Origin: Gordionus sp. m RMFG-2023
Lineage: Eukaryota; Nematomorpha; Gordioida; Chordodea; Parachordodidae
Direction: 5' to 3'
DNA length: 64,000 nucleotides
Assembly: GCF_954871325.1 (NCBI RefSeq)
Contig: NC_088777.1
Coordinates: 5,334,509-5,398,508, forward strand
Shown here: one piece after another, positions 1 through 11,304 of the stretch
Layout: every line of letters starts with the position of its first letter
Position numbering within the stretch: the first letter of the stretch is position 1
Made by a program: the position numbers and the translations under genes
The notes under the pieces: model-generated
Database searches by the model: none
Told to the model about the DNA's origin: nothing
Seen by the model: only the letters and a program-made list of their open reading frames with translations

Positions 1-899
1 ACAATTAAGATTTTATATATTGTCGCACCAGCTTGGTATATTATATCTTAAAATAATAGTAGTTTGTAATAATATCAAAAAATATACTTGTATTAAAAAT
101 TTAACTCAAGACTGTTTTTCAAAAAAGAAAAAAATAGCTTTCCTAAAACACGTAAAAAAAGTGAAGAAAAGATATCAAATTTATTACATCTATTGCAGGA
201 TGAATAATAAAATGTTTAATTTTTATATCTATTTATAACTAAATAGATGTAATTTACTGCAAAATGTTACCATATTTATTATCACCATTTATTATTAAAA
301 TTTATTATAATATTAACTGTAATATATTATATAACTGTCAAATACGTCTATAAAAGTGGCATTTTCTCTAATAATTTATAACCAACTATATATAATAGAC
401 GATTATAAACTATATCTCTATTTATTTAATCTCCTATACTTATTTGGACCTTGATAATATTTTTAGGAATAGGTATGAAAATTAAATTTAAAAATAAATA
501 TACAGTTGATTAGTCATTGAACTCGGCTAATTGTAATATTAAATTTGTTAATTTTCAAATAATATATGATTATATTTATTTAATTAGGGTTATATAATAA
601 TTTAAATAATAAAAGTCAATTAAACTTCATGTTACAGCTAAATTAATATTAAGTGAGTTATTGATATTATATTTTTAATACAGAATTTGATTGCAAGCTG
701 ACATAGTGAAAATATAAATATGTATTTATCTAATCTAATAATTAAAATAGTATTCATTTAATAAAAATTTAAATAGTCTTATTAATTTCTAAATAATAAA
801 ATTAAAGTATATATTGCTTAATGGAATTATAAAAGAAATCATTCAGGAGGCTATTAAAAAAATTTATTTTTAATTCAAGGGGATATTAAGGAGCCATTA
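1..899. other. AT-rich intergenic DNA
   Basis: Very AT-rich sequence with frequent stops in all frames. I see no splice-bounded coding exon, no RNA gene and no recognisable repeat boundary. A 72-residue open frame near 20-238 is Lys/Ile/Tyr/Asn-rich and looks like chance translation of AT-rich DNA. Confidence 0.6.
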
Positions 900-1118
<219 letters not shown>

Positions 1119-1664
1119 TAATATAAAAAATTATTAAGCTCAAATCTTTAGAAAAAATTAAAACTATATAATTGTTATTTATATATTTTTTTGGATGCGA
1201 ATAATATTAAAATATTTATTTATTTTTAATGCAAATATAAATATTTACAATAATGATATTTATAATTTTTCATTGCGGTTATTGCTTCAATTAATTCATA
1301 TTTTCATTTAAATCCCATTGATCAAAAATATGTAAAAATTTCGTATAATTAAAAAAAATTGATGGATCTAATATTTCAAATAAATTTTCTAATTGTAACC
1401 ATAAACCGTAAATTGTTACTCTTTAAAGAATGCAATTGTAACTGTGTATTTTTTTAAAGTAACTTTTAACAAGAGTAGACCTCATATTAAAAAATTAATT
1501 TTAAAAATATATCTTTTAAAAAATTACCTTTTTATATATAATTTCGAATTTACATGGTCCAATTTTTAATTTATTATTTCAAAAAAAAGAAGATCGAATA
1601 TAATAATATACTAGAACTTACTTTAATCATATTTTTTTTTATTTTGCTTATTCAAATTTAGATC
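1119..1664. other. AT-rich upstream region of vWA gene A
   Basis: Non-coding AT-rich DNA before the first exon of gene A. A pyrimidine-rich stretch ending in an AG lies only a few bases before the chosen ATG (about 1628-1662), so this ATG could follow a 5' UTR intron or trans-splice acceptor. That is inference from the motif alone. Confidence 0.4.
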
Positions 1665-4061
1665 ATGTTCAAGGAAATATTATTGATCCTGTTTGTCTCT
1701 TTCGAATTTCATCTGACTACTGAATGGATAGACGGCAATGATCATCATCATATTAATCATATTAACAGATTTGGGTTATGGAATCACCCATATCATAAAA
1801 GGATTTATAGTCATACATCCAAATGTAACAAATATTTTTCATGAATTACTAAGGGTTGTATTTATTATATTGTACCCACTAATTTCAACTTTATATGAAT
1901 ATTACTTTTAAGATCCAGAATTTGATCCTCAAATTTTCAAAAATCTTGTGGCTCCTGTGAATACACCCACAGATATTATCATACTTTGGGAATTGGCTTA
2001 CGATACAACGGGAGATTATGATTGCGCAATGTGCCTCTACTTCGTAAATTCATAAATTAATTGTTGAAATATTATTCTCCATCTTGAATAATGTTTATTC
2101 TCCATCTTGAATAATGTTCATTATATAATCTATTATTTAAATTTTTCTTTAAAAAAAACAACTAATTATAGGGTACGATGTTCTTCAAGACTCGCAATAA
2201 TCCTTTAGATCAAGAAATATTTAATTTGGGAATCATAAGCTATTATAAATATTCAAAAATTACTTTACCTTTAAAAAAGGCAAATACTTTTGTTAAAGTT
2301 GTACAGAATGGAGTTCCGATGGCTACATTTAATGCAACTGGTAAATATTCTTACATCGACTGATTTTTAAAATGATTGAGAGTTATCCATTTAGGTTAAA
2401 AAGTGTCAAGAAATGTTTCAATAAACGTTATCTTCTATTTTTTTATATTATTATCTATCTACCACCACGAATCGATCTGCATTTAATTTTGCCCATTTTC
2501 TCCAACATCATCCTATTTGCTGATACGTGACAGATATTTTTAATTTTATTTTCTAAATTGTCAATTTACTTACAAGACAGAATTATAATCGATTCTAGTA
2601 AATAGTTTTGTTAGATTTCGTTTAAAGAAGAGAGCACATATACTCTGTATTAGTAAGATGGCAGGGTTAGCGTAGCAATTTAAGATGTAACTAGAGTAGT
2701 ATGGAATGGAAAGCAATATATTAAAGGATTTTATGAAAGTAAGACTGTTTCATCGTATGATAAGGGATTAAAATCAATTTTAATAATGCTTGTTTTGTAG
2801 GTTGCTTCTAAGAAATATACGGGTTAAGAGAACTAGCAGCCATCTTTAAAAATCACCACCTACCTGGAGCGAATTGTGGGTTGAAGAGATTTCTCATAAA
2901 TTTTGGGCGTAAATGATTTTGATATATATTAACGTTAAATATAATATATCGATATTTATATCGAGAATCTTTAAGAAGAGTTAAATACCTATCATCACAT
3001 GTATTTAGTATTTTGCTGCTATCTGGCTTTAAATCGGCTTAAATTATAATACTTAAAAACCCGTTAAACGTAAAATATTTTCCTTCTAAAAATATTTAAT
3101 TGGTTTATTAATTAAAAATAATAATTTTAAAGGGCGAATAAATTATTGTTAACAATAATTGCCGTTAAATATTAGCCTGAGGAAATATCTTTCAGAAATT
3201 ATATGTGGCCTAAACAAATGTATCTTTTTTTCACAAATTATATATAGCCTGAGAAAATATCTTTTTTTCATAACTATAAATAATATTAGAGCTTGAGAAA
3301 ATGTATTACTAGTTTAGATGACAATATGGAGATAGAATAGTATATTTCTCAGGCGTTGATATTTATTTACTCAGTTAGTGTAGTGACTATACAAACTAAT
3401 TTTTTTGCACATAGAATGCAACTAATTAACTTTTCTGACTTTCAATGTTGCAATTCATTCTGACAACAGATATGTTTAATTTGAATACTCAAGATATTTA
3501 TATTAAAAAGTGAATATTGTCATTAATACATTTAATTGCACTAAAAATATTGGACCCTATTAAAGCTATTTGATAGGCAATTATCGGTCAACTGATCGAA
3601 TCGTGTTCAAATACCCAACCTCCTTATTTAGACTCACAAGTTACACAATTATTTATTTGGTAACCTTTTAGCTTAAAAATTATAAAAAATGCTATTCGAT
3701 ATTAACTAAATATTTTAAGACAAAAGCTTAGATTTGGGTAATGCTATGACTCTCGCCGAAAATATGTTTAATAATTTGAGCGAAACCAGCTCTAAAAAAA
3801 CTATCTGGGTCTATATTTCAGGACCAAATGATTATGCCGCTATGAACAAAGCTAAATATTTGAAAAATAAAGGTAATGTCATTATATAATACCTCTTAAA
3901 TCATTACAATAATGTGTTTTTATTTAGGTTTTGAAATATTTGTGTTCGCTTTTAGTACTAAAGTCAATATTGAACAATTGTACGATATAGCAACTTCCCC
4001 TTCTCATATCCTTTGGTTTTCGGATTATTGCACGGCTTCTCAAACCATTTATAATATGTAA
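1665..4061 (+). CDS. Secreted vWA-domain protein, divergent member (gene A)
   Basis: Five exons join in frame: 1665-1824, 1913-2043, 2172-2340, 3720-3872 and 3928-4061, giving 248 residues. All four introns are GT...AG (88, 128, 1379 and 55 bp) and lie at the same positions and phases as in the four relatives at 38-57 kb. Residues 1-20 form a hydrophobic signal peptide. A His/Asn-rich segment (about 25-52) follows and is unique to this copy. Then comes a vWA-like domain: a first beta strand with TDIIILWELAY, a central ISYY strand, and the C-terminal FEIFVFAF strand followed by IATSPSHILWFSDYC, which is the classic vWA ending. The MIDAS signature DxSxS is absent (WELAY in its place), and the second metal-binding Asp of the IxDG motif is Gly (YISGPND). 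The fold assignment is from motifs, and function (adhesion or extracellular matrix) is inference. Intron 3 is unusually long and may hold old insertions. Confidence 0.8.
3172..3310. repeat. Degenerate ~40-bp tandem repeats in intron 3 of gene A
   Basis: Four imperfect units, each with a (C)CTGAG/AAATAT(C)TTT core followed by an AAATTATATATG-like tail, lie in series. They resemble a decayed minisatellite. They fall inside the 1.38-kb third intron of vWA gene A, which is more than ten times longer than its other introns. Confidence 0.4.
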
Positions 4062-5705
4062 ATTGTTATCATTATGATAACAATATAACATTTCAAATTA
4101 AATCAAAAATAATTTTTATTTTCGCATTAATTTTTTCATAGTTTATATCTTTAAATATATATTTATTATGAAATATCATATGTTTATTTAATTATCAATT
4201 ATAAATTTATTATAAAAGTATATAATACATAGAGTAGATACCAAAAATATTATTTTAATTAAGGGATAAGAAAAATGAATATCTAAAAAAACGAATGTAA
4301 GATATTCCTGAAAAATAAAATTTTTCAAAAAGGCTCGATACTTTTTAAAAGATACATTAGTAAAAAAAAATTAAGATCAAATTCTAAATATTTACAACTC
4401 TCTCCTTAACAATTAACTGTTTACCCTATTTATTGCTTTATTTTATTAATTTTGTTTTTTTTAGTTAAATATGTTTATAAATTATAGTGTAAAAATTACA
4501 AATAAAAGAAGCGTATTTCTCTTTAAATATCTCATTATGAACTAGACGGAAGAATTATTCTTTTGGTTCAGTAATAAATTTATTTTGGGGAAAAAATATC
4601 CATATCTACTAGTTATAAAAAATATCGAAGTAGATAAGTCATAAAGGAAGCAATAATTATATGGCAAATCATGTTTGAAAAAATTAATTTAAAGTTTGTT
4701 ATAAATCATTATTAAAGATTTAAAATTATAATTATAGTTCAGATTTGAGTTTTTAAAATAAATAATTGAGAAAAGAAAAAATAGTGTTAAAATAAAATAT
4801 TTTTAAAAAAATACCAGATTTTTTATCCCCTTAAAATGGTGTTCCCGAAATTTATTTAACCAAAATGGTCACTAATTTTAGTAAGATATCTTGGACGTAT
4901 TTATAAAATTTATTAATAAATTCCTTGTATAAATTTTATAACAAATCAAGTTGAGATAGGAATGAGATATAGGAAAGAAAATTTTTATATGTCTTATTGA
5001 GGAAGACTTAGTTAATGACGCTCTTCTTGCTGTTACATATATTTCCCTCAAAATGGATGTAAAATTAAGACATATTTGAATAAGGAATTCTAGATATCAT
5101 CGATCCATATTTTTTTATACTCTATTGCATAAGCTCTGTCTTAATCTTTTATAAGTAAATTTTTTTTTGTAATTTTCATGTATCGAAAATCTTTCAATAT
5201 AAAAATTTTAATAATTTTTCAACCTCCGCTGACGACTAGCAGATCTTATAGAGAATAAAATATGTGGAAGTATTAGCAACACTTTTAAATATGATATAAA
5301 CATAATTATCTAAACAAAAGGCAATTAAAGAAACAACAATATGTTTATTATTTTTTTAAATGTTTCTTTCTTTCTATTTAAAATTTTTTTTTTTTTTGGG
5401 GGGGGGGGGGGGCAAAATTGGAAAAAATAAAACATTAAATTTCTCAAATAATGGGGGGTAAAGGGAATGAATGGTTAAAATTAAAAGGTTAGAGAGATAT
5501 GAGTTAGAGTTCAAATTAAGATGTTGGAAAGATATGGGGATGTGGTTAAAATTATAAGTTTGAGAGATATGGAGTAAATTTCGTTTCCTTCTGCAATGTT
5601 ACAAATCCTTTAATTCTGTTCTATTTATTTTTTACAATTAATTACGTTAAAAATATTGTATAAGAAGATATTTATTAATTTTAAAAATTAGAGATATTGA
5701 GAATA
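4062..5705. other. AT-rich intergenic DNA
   Basis: 3' flank of gene A and intergenic sequence. A T-run/G-run junction (about 12 T followed by about 15 G) lies at 5385-5412. Several GGTTA/GAGATATG-type short repeats lie at 5455-5580. No exon or RNA gene is seen. Confidence 0.5.
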
Positions 5706-5865
5706 GTGTTGTTAAAAAACCCGATTCGAGGCGATTTTAGAGAACGGCCCGATTAAGATTATAATCAAAATAACATGATGTTATGTACTAAAGATTTTGC
5801 ACATAGCTGGCAAAAAATGCTTGGACATCTATTTTTTCCAACGTATTATTATTTTATTTTATGGT
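5706..5865. mobile_element. Palindromic TA-type MITE, eroded copy (subtype 2)
   Basis: It begins directly after a TA with GTGTTGTTAAA, the terminal sequence of the roughly 215-bp palindromic MITE family found throughout this window. Internal blocks (CGATTAAGATTATAA, AAGATTTTGC, GACATCTATTT) match the copy at 63349-63563. The right terminus is not recognisable, so the right end is approximate. Confidence 0.6.
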
Positions 5866-5871
5866 AAAAAA

Positions 5872-6775
5872 ATTTTCATAAAAATATGCCAATTTGTGGA
5901 TTTTATTTTATTGAAATTTTAAAATATAATTATATACATATATTATCTTTTTTAATAGCTATAACCTCAAACTTTACTTCACTATGAGGATGTCTTTTTT
6001 TGTAATGTAAATTAAATTTATCTTTTCTAATTTTTTTGGAGGTACAGCATGTATGCAAACATTTTACCTTGTAACATATTTTATTGCTTGGCATTTAACT
6101 TAAAATTTATATAGATTGTAAAAATTGATTTAATTAAAAATATTTATCTAGATTGTAAAAATTGATTTAATTAAAAATATTTATAATTTAATAATTACGT
6201 GATACGTGATATATAGCGCATCGCCCTCTAACGTTGAATACACAACAGAGCTAAGCTAGGTTTTCCTCAAAATCTATCAAACTGGATAGTTAATTAGGGG
6301 AAGAAAAATGAGGAGCCCTTCACACGTTTGTGGGCTAGCCGTACGTACTTGTAGGCGCAACATTTCTGAAAAAGTTACTTAAACCTCTATAGGCTTAGTA
6401 AAAAGGAGTGGGATAAAAAAAAGAGCCTATACCCGAAAACTGCAGTATAATTTAATTACTTTAAAGGTGGGTGATGGCTGATTTTAATAAATTCTTTAAT
6501 GTAAGTTTTGATGATTATTATCAGTATGAGATTTAATGTTCATAGAATATAATTAATAAAATAAAAAATAACATAATTTGAATAAACATAATTAAATGAA
6601 TGCGCGTTACATAAATAAAAACATAATACTATTCAATAACCAAATATAATATTTTAATTTATTAATTCCTATAATATAACATTCGCAAATTAGCGTATTA
6701 TTTTTTTATAAAAATATGCCAATTTGCGGATTTAATTGTATTGAAATTTTAAAATGTAAAAATATAATTATTATT
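5872..6775. repeat. Dispersed and tandem short duplications
   Basis: Blocks of about 65 bp at 5872-5935 and 6708-6775 are near-copies (both contain AAAAATATGCCAATTTG). At 6113-6186 a 37-bp unit beginning AGATTGTAAAAATTG occurs twice in perfect tandem. No coding content is seen between them. Confidence 0.6.
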
Positions 6776-6802
6776 AATCTTATTATATTGAAAGATTTAA
6801 AC

Positions 6803-8510
6803 CAGGGTTGGTATGTCGGTCAATTGACCGGAGGAGTATTTGACCGGTCTAATACGGTCAAATACGGTCAAATACGGTCAAATACTCTAAAATAGAGAAT
6901 AAATATTTTGATAAATTAACTAGTATGCATTAAAAGCATGTTTATCAATTTTATTAAGTTACAATTTATTTTAAAATATATTTGCATCATAAATAATCCA
7001 AAACAATAGAATTTTTTTTGTTACTAAAATAAATAAATACAATAATTTAGCTAAGTCATGGTTTGTTATGAAAAATTTATTTAATATTTCGCCCTGTATA
7101 AATTATATTAATTCTCATATATTTTATTTATACTTGTTACATATGAATATAAAAATTAATTTTCTTTTTTTTGTTCAGGTCAGATTCACAAAATAATTTA
7201 TTCAATTCTGGTAAAATATTATATATTTTATTATATAATATATTATATTATAATATTAAGCCAAATTATTGAAATAATTACCGATTATTATAAAATAATA
7301 AAGTTTGATTAACTTTACAATAATCTAAATCTTTTTAATTAAATTTTCATATATTAGGGATTATGGTCAAACCAAAGCATCAAGCTTGGAAACATTTTAA
7401 AGAAGTACGCGATGGAAAATCAGTTAAAGCGGTATGCAGGTTTTGCAAGATGTCCTATATTACCCACGTTGATAGAATGGTCAAGCATTTATTAAGCAGC
7501 TATACTATGTGCCCTGTCAGAATTAAGGAAAATTTTTATTCAAATTCCAAAATTTCAACCTCTACAAAAAATCCCATAAATGTAGTCTGTAATACTTCTA
7601 GCTCTGATGAAGAAAAGGGTGAAATTATCGAGAATGATTATCAAATTGATAATATTTTGTCTTGTGACTCAAAAAAATTTGATTCCATTATCTCCAATCA
7701 ATTTACAAACAAGGCGATTAAATGTAAATCTCAATCTTGTATAAACGGTTTTTTAGATAGAATTAATCCCAAAAAAAATATGAGCTAGATATATTGTTTG
7801 CAAAGGCTGTATATGCGAGCAATTTATCTTTCCACATCATGAAAATCCCTACATCTAAGAATTCTTTAAAAATTACGTCCTATTTACATTTTACCCAGGC
7901 AAAGGCAGCTTGCTGGTTATCTTTTAGACAAAGCGTCAGGAGATATAGAGGCGAGAGTAGATATATTAGATAAATCTCCTCACTTATCAATTGTATCAAA
8001 TGGCTGGAGCAACACAGAAACGAGAGTATTATTAATTTTATGGTGATGACGCCTGATCCAGTATTCTACAAATTTTTAATACTGAAGCAAATTCTCATAG
8101 GGCAGATTATATTGCCTAGGAATTTAAAAATATAATTCATGAATTGAATCTGGTAAAAGTATATTCTTTAGTTACTGATAATGCCGCTGACATGAAAGCA
8201 GCGTGGAGAATTCTAAAATCTGAATATATTTATAATCATATACAATGTTATGGTTGTGCATCGCCACGATTTTGAACGATTGAACGGCGTCAGTTACCAT
8301 ATTTCAATAATTAAAAAAATTGTTAAATTTTTCTAGAATAAACACATACCAGCTGCAGTATTTTCCCGTAATAGGAATTAACATGACATACCATCTACTT
8401 TATGTACACTTAGCCAAACAAGATGGGGATCGTCAATGAAATGTATGGAGCGAATACAAATATGTAAGAAAGCACTTAAAGCATCAGTTGTTGAAGAATC
8501 TGTGTGTGAA
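6803..8510 (+). mobile_element. hAT-family DNA transposon remnant with BED finger
   Basis: A hAT-like terminus (CAGGGTTGGTATG) at 6803 is followed by subterminal repeats: three to four tandem copies of a TACGGTCAAA unit at about 6850-6890. Downstream is the coding region at 7363. Decayed transposase follows with recognisable hAT blocks in different frames, including one reading LSIVSNGWSN and another reading SLVTDNAADMKAAW, then a TRWGSSMKCMERI block near 8410-8455. A hAT-derived MITE lies directly downstream, and no matching right terminus was found. Several stops and frame changes show that it is dead. Confidence 0.75.
7363..7788 (+). pseudogene. hAT transposase, N-terminal BED zinc finger fragment
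   Basis: This 141-residue open frame starts MVKPKHQAWKHFKEV. It carries a BED-type zinc finger: an aromatic/His start, CRFC at residues 27-30, and a His...Cys pair around 43-51. BED fingers bind DNA and are typical of the N terminus of hAT transposases. The next transposase block (ELDILFAKAVYASNLSF) continues in another frame immediately downstream of the stop, so the ORF end is a break and not a natural terminus. A domesticated stand-alone BED protein is possible but not supported by anything else here. Confidence 0.7.
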
Positions 8511-8829
8511 TATAATACCTAGACTGACGATTCATTTATTAAAAGTGTACATCAATGCAAATCAACTAGAGATGCCATCTTGGTTACACTAATCATTAAT
8601 AAAATTTTAAACGAGATCCTTTATTCCTATATCTGATGCAAACTTTATTAAAGAAATACCGGATCATTGTGATAATAAAGCAAGTTATCAATTTAATAGT
8701 AGTTTTTAACATGATAATAATTATTATATGTGTTACCAAAATGGCGGGTCCAGCTGATTTGCTTTTAACGACGCTTAAAAATGCATTTTAATGAATGAAT
8801 CGTCAGTCTAGGTATTATATATGTCATTG
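8511..8829. mobile_element. hAT-type MITE with long terminal inverted repeats, copy 1
   Basis: Inverted ends are ATACCTAGACTGACGATTCA on the left and the matching TGAATCGTCAGTCTAGGTAT on the right. The right end extends to TGTCATTG. Two more copies lie at 22029-22319 and 22454-22786. This copy abuts the decayed hAT transposase. Its outermost left bases (CAATGACA) appear to be missing, so its target duplication cannot be seen. Confidence 0.8.
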
Positions 8830-9295
8830 TCTATACCATAATTTATTGTCAAAAAATAATAATGTAATTTTCATGCAAAATTCTCTATTAATATTATAAA
8901 TATTGTAATTATAATTACGTATGTAGTTGCATAAGAAATATTTTCATATTTTGAATGAATATTTTTAAATAATGGAACTGTTCAAATTTTTGGCGATTAA
9001 TCGTCAAAATTATTTATAACATCTTATAAAACAGCTGATTAATAATTTTTTGGAAAACTTATTAATTTTAATTAATGCAAGTGGTTAGAATTTTTAAATA
9101 TAGATTTTTGGAAAACTCCAGTACACCCATAAAATCCCAAAAATATAATTTTGATCAAATATCTATATAAAATTTGAAGGAAGATAAGAATTAACTTATA
9201 GCTGAAAAATAAGTCGATTTCATGATTTAACAAATATTATGTAACTAAGTTGATATAGTTAAATTATGTTTGAATAATACTTGTTGATTCAATTA
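8830..9295. other. AT-rich DNA, no feature seen
   Basis: No coding exon, terminal repeat or RNA gene is recognised. A short TTGGCGATTAATCGTCAA hairpin lies near 8988-9005. Confidence 0.5.
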
Positions 9296-9496
9296 ATGTT
9301 GTTAAACGACTCTATTTGAGCCTATTTTTAATAAAGGGATACTCAATATTTTAACTAAAAATATTGCCTTGACCTCAAGATTTATCTAAAATATGTCCAA
9401 GTCTTTATGCCATTTATCACCTAAATCTTTAGGCTTGATAAAATATTGGATTAACTATTTATAAAAATCTTCTCAAATCGGGCCGTTTAACAATAC
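9296..9496. mobile_element. Palindromic TA-type MITE
   Basis: The left end ATGTTGTTAAACGACTC and the right end GGGCCGTTTAACAATAC are inverted and are followed by TA. The internal arms (CTCAATATTTTAACTA...AAAATATTGGATTAA) are also complementary, so the whole element can fold back on itself. It is diverged relative to the 62580-62798 copy. Confidence 0.8.
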
Positions 9497-9539
9497 TAGA
9501 ATCAATTAAATATATGTAAATAAGAAAATTTTAAAATAA

Positions 9540-10215
9540 TTACAATTCAAATTATGATCAATGATTGAGTAGTGTAAAATTAATAAAAATAAAAATATTA
9601 TAATTTTTATTAAAATATATTTTTAAATGCCTTAAAATCATTTCCAAAGTTAATCTGTATGTTTTATTCATGTTCTAGTAAAACCAAGCTATCCTTTTTT
9701 ATAGCAGTATTCGAACGTTTATCTAATTTAACTATTCTCTTTTATGATTAGAAAGTTAACTCACAACTCAATATGGATGATCTAAACCGATGCAGAATAT
9801 AAGATGAAAATGCATTTTTTATGAATATATAGTTTCGACAAAATATTATGTAACACAAATCTTTATAATTTTATAAAATAAAATTATAACTATTACAATT
9901 CATATTTTGAGCAATGTATAAGAAAAAATAAAGCATTTACAATATAATTTTGGCTGAGATATATTTTTAAATGCCTTAACATTTACAAAGTTAATCTGTA
10001 TGTTTTATTCATGTCCTAGCAAAACCCAGTTACTCCTTTTTTATATTAGTGTATCAACGTTTATATGATTTAGCCATTCTCTTTAATGATTATAAAGTTG
10101 ATTCACAACTCTTTATGGATGATCTTAACTGAATTGAAAATGGAAATACATTTTTTTATGAATACATAGATTTGACAAAATATGATGTAACACAAATCTT
10201 TATATCTTTATAAAC
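9540..10215. repeat. Two tandem copies of a ~350-bp unit
   Basis: Units at about 9540-9894 and 9895-10215 share long collinear blocks, for example TTTTAAATGCCTTAA, GTTAATCTGTATGTTTTATT, GGATGATCT and GTAACACAAATCTTTATA. They are displaced by about 344-355 bp and have diverged by substitutions and small indels. No coding content is seen. Confidence 0.8.
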
Positions 10216-10731
10216 TTATAATAAATAAATTTTTAAGAATCTAAATTTTATTTACTAATCTCTTCAATATTATTTTCCAATATGGTTTAATTTATTTATA
10301 TGTAGATTCCAATTATTTTTCAAATTTTTAATTAGTTTAAAAAATTGAAAAATCTTTTGGATAGGATTCTCTTCTTCTATATAATTTGTACTATTTTCAA
10401 AAATTTCTTTAAGTTGGTAAAACTCGTTTTGGTAAATCGATTCACCATCGTTTAAGTTATAGATCCTACAAAGAAAGTAAAAAATTGTACCAGCTTCAAT
10501 TACAAAATATTATTCCAGTGTTCTTGGCCCATTTTATAATACATGACTAATATCAATTGGCTCTAAAATATATTTAAAATAATAAATCTTTTTGTTTTTA
10601 CAATCTCAAGCTCATTTTACTTATTATCTTTGCACCTATTATTTTCACCCGCATCAAATTAATTATATTTACTTCTCCTTGTTCCTCATTACCATATGAG
10701 GTCCGGTTGGTGCTATTAGGTATTTCAGATA
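10216..10731. other. AT-rich DNA, no feature seen
   Basis: No exon, RNA gene or repeat boundary recognised. The short open frames here overlap the adjacent MITE and look accidental. Confidence 0.5.
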
Positions 10732-10940
10732 GTGTTAAAGAACCCGATTCTGGTCTATTTATAAAAAAAGGCCAGATACAAATTTTAGCCAAAATATTAT
10801 ATAAGTTTGGAGATCTTGCTTATAGATGGAAGCAAGACTTGCCCTTCTATTTGATAAATTACGCCAAATCTCGATGCTTACATGATATTATTTTGGTTGT
10901 AATCGAGCCGTTTTTAAAACTCACCCAAGCTTTTTAACAA
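10732..10940. mobile_element. Palindromic TA-type MITE (subtype 2)
   Basis: It is flanked by TA on both sides. It starts GTGTTAAAGAACCCGATTC and ends CCAAGCTTTTTAACAA. The internal arms (GCCAAAATATTATATAAGT...CATGATATTATTTTGGTTG) are complementary. It is closest to the 63349-63563 copy. Overlapping open frames on both strands are a by-product of the palindrome. Confidence 0.75.
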
Positions 10941-11039
10941 TAGTTTTTTTTTTAAACTGATAGTGATGTTAAAGTTATTTCTCTTCTATTGCATTCTTAT
11001 TTTTAAAAAGTTATTACCAATATTTCAAATGGACCATGA

Positions 11040-11150
11040 AAATTTTAAATATTTTTTTTGAAGTGGGGGGGAGGGGGGGCTTGATGCAAATTTTTTTTCA
11101 AGGGTAGAGGGAAGTTTAAAATTTAGATGAGACTACTTCCCCCCACCCCC
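11040..11150. repeat. G-run / C-run low-complexity tract
   Basis: Runs of G (around 11057-11079) and of C (around 11138-11149) lie about 80 bp apart within AT-rich DNA, just upstream of AKR1 exon 1. Confidence 0.6.
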
Positions 11151-11304
11151 AAATAGACCTAGAATCGAGTCTGGCAATAAGAAGATAATATATTTGCCAC
11201 CGATCATTTCATTTTTTGCCGTCAAATAACTGGTTGTCAATCTTTTAAATGTAGCACTTTATTCCCATTTTCTATACTATTACATAAAATTATACGATAC
11301 TCAA

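Noticed and set aside
3172-3310. CRISPR-like array
   Set aside because: Repeats are degenerate with no regular spacers, and the context is eukaryotic.
10598-10937. Overlapping ORFs on both strands
   Set aside because: They fall in a palindromic MITE, whose symmetry creates paired open frames. ORFs at 23110, 32618 and 62491 are rejected for the same reason.
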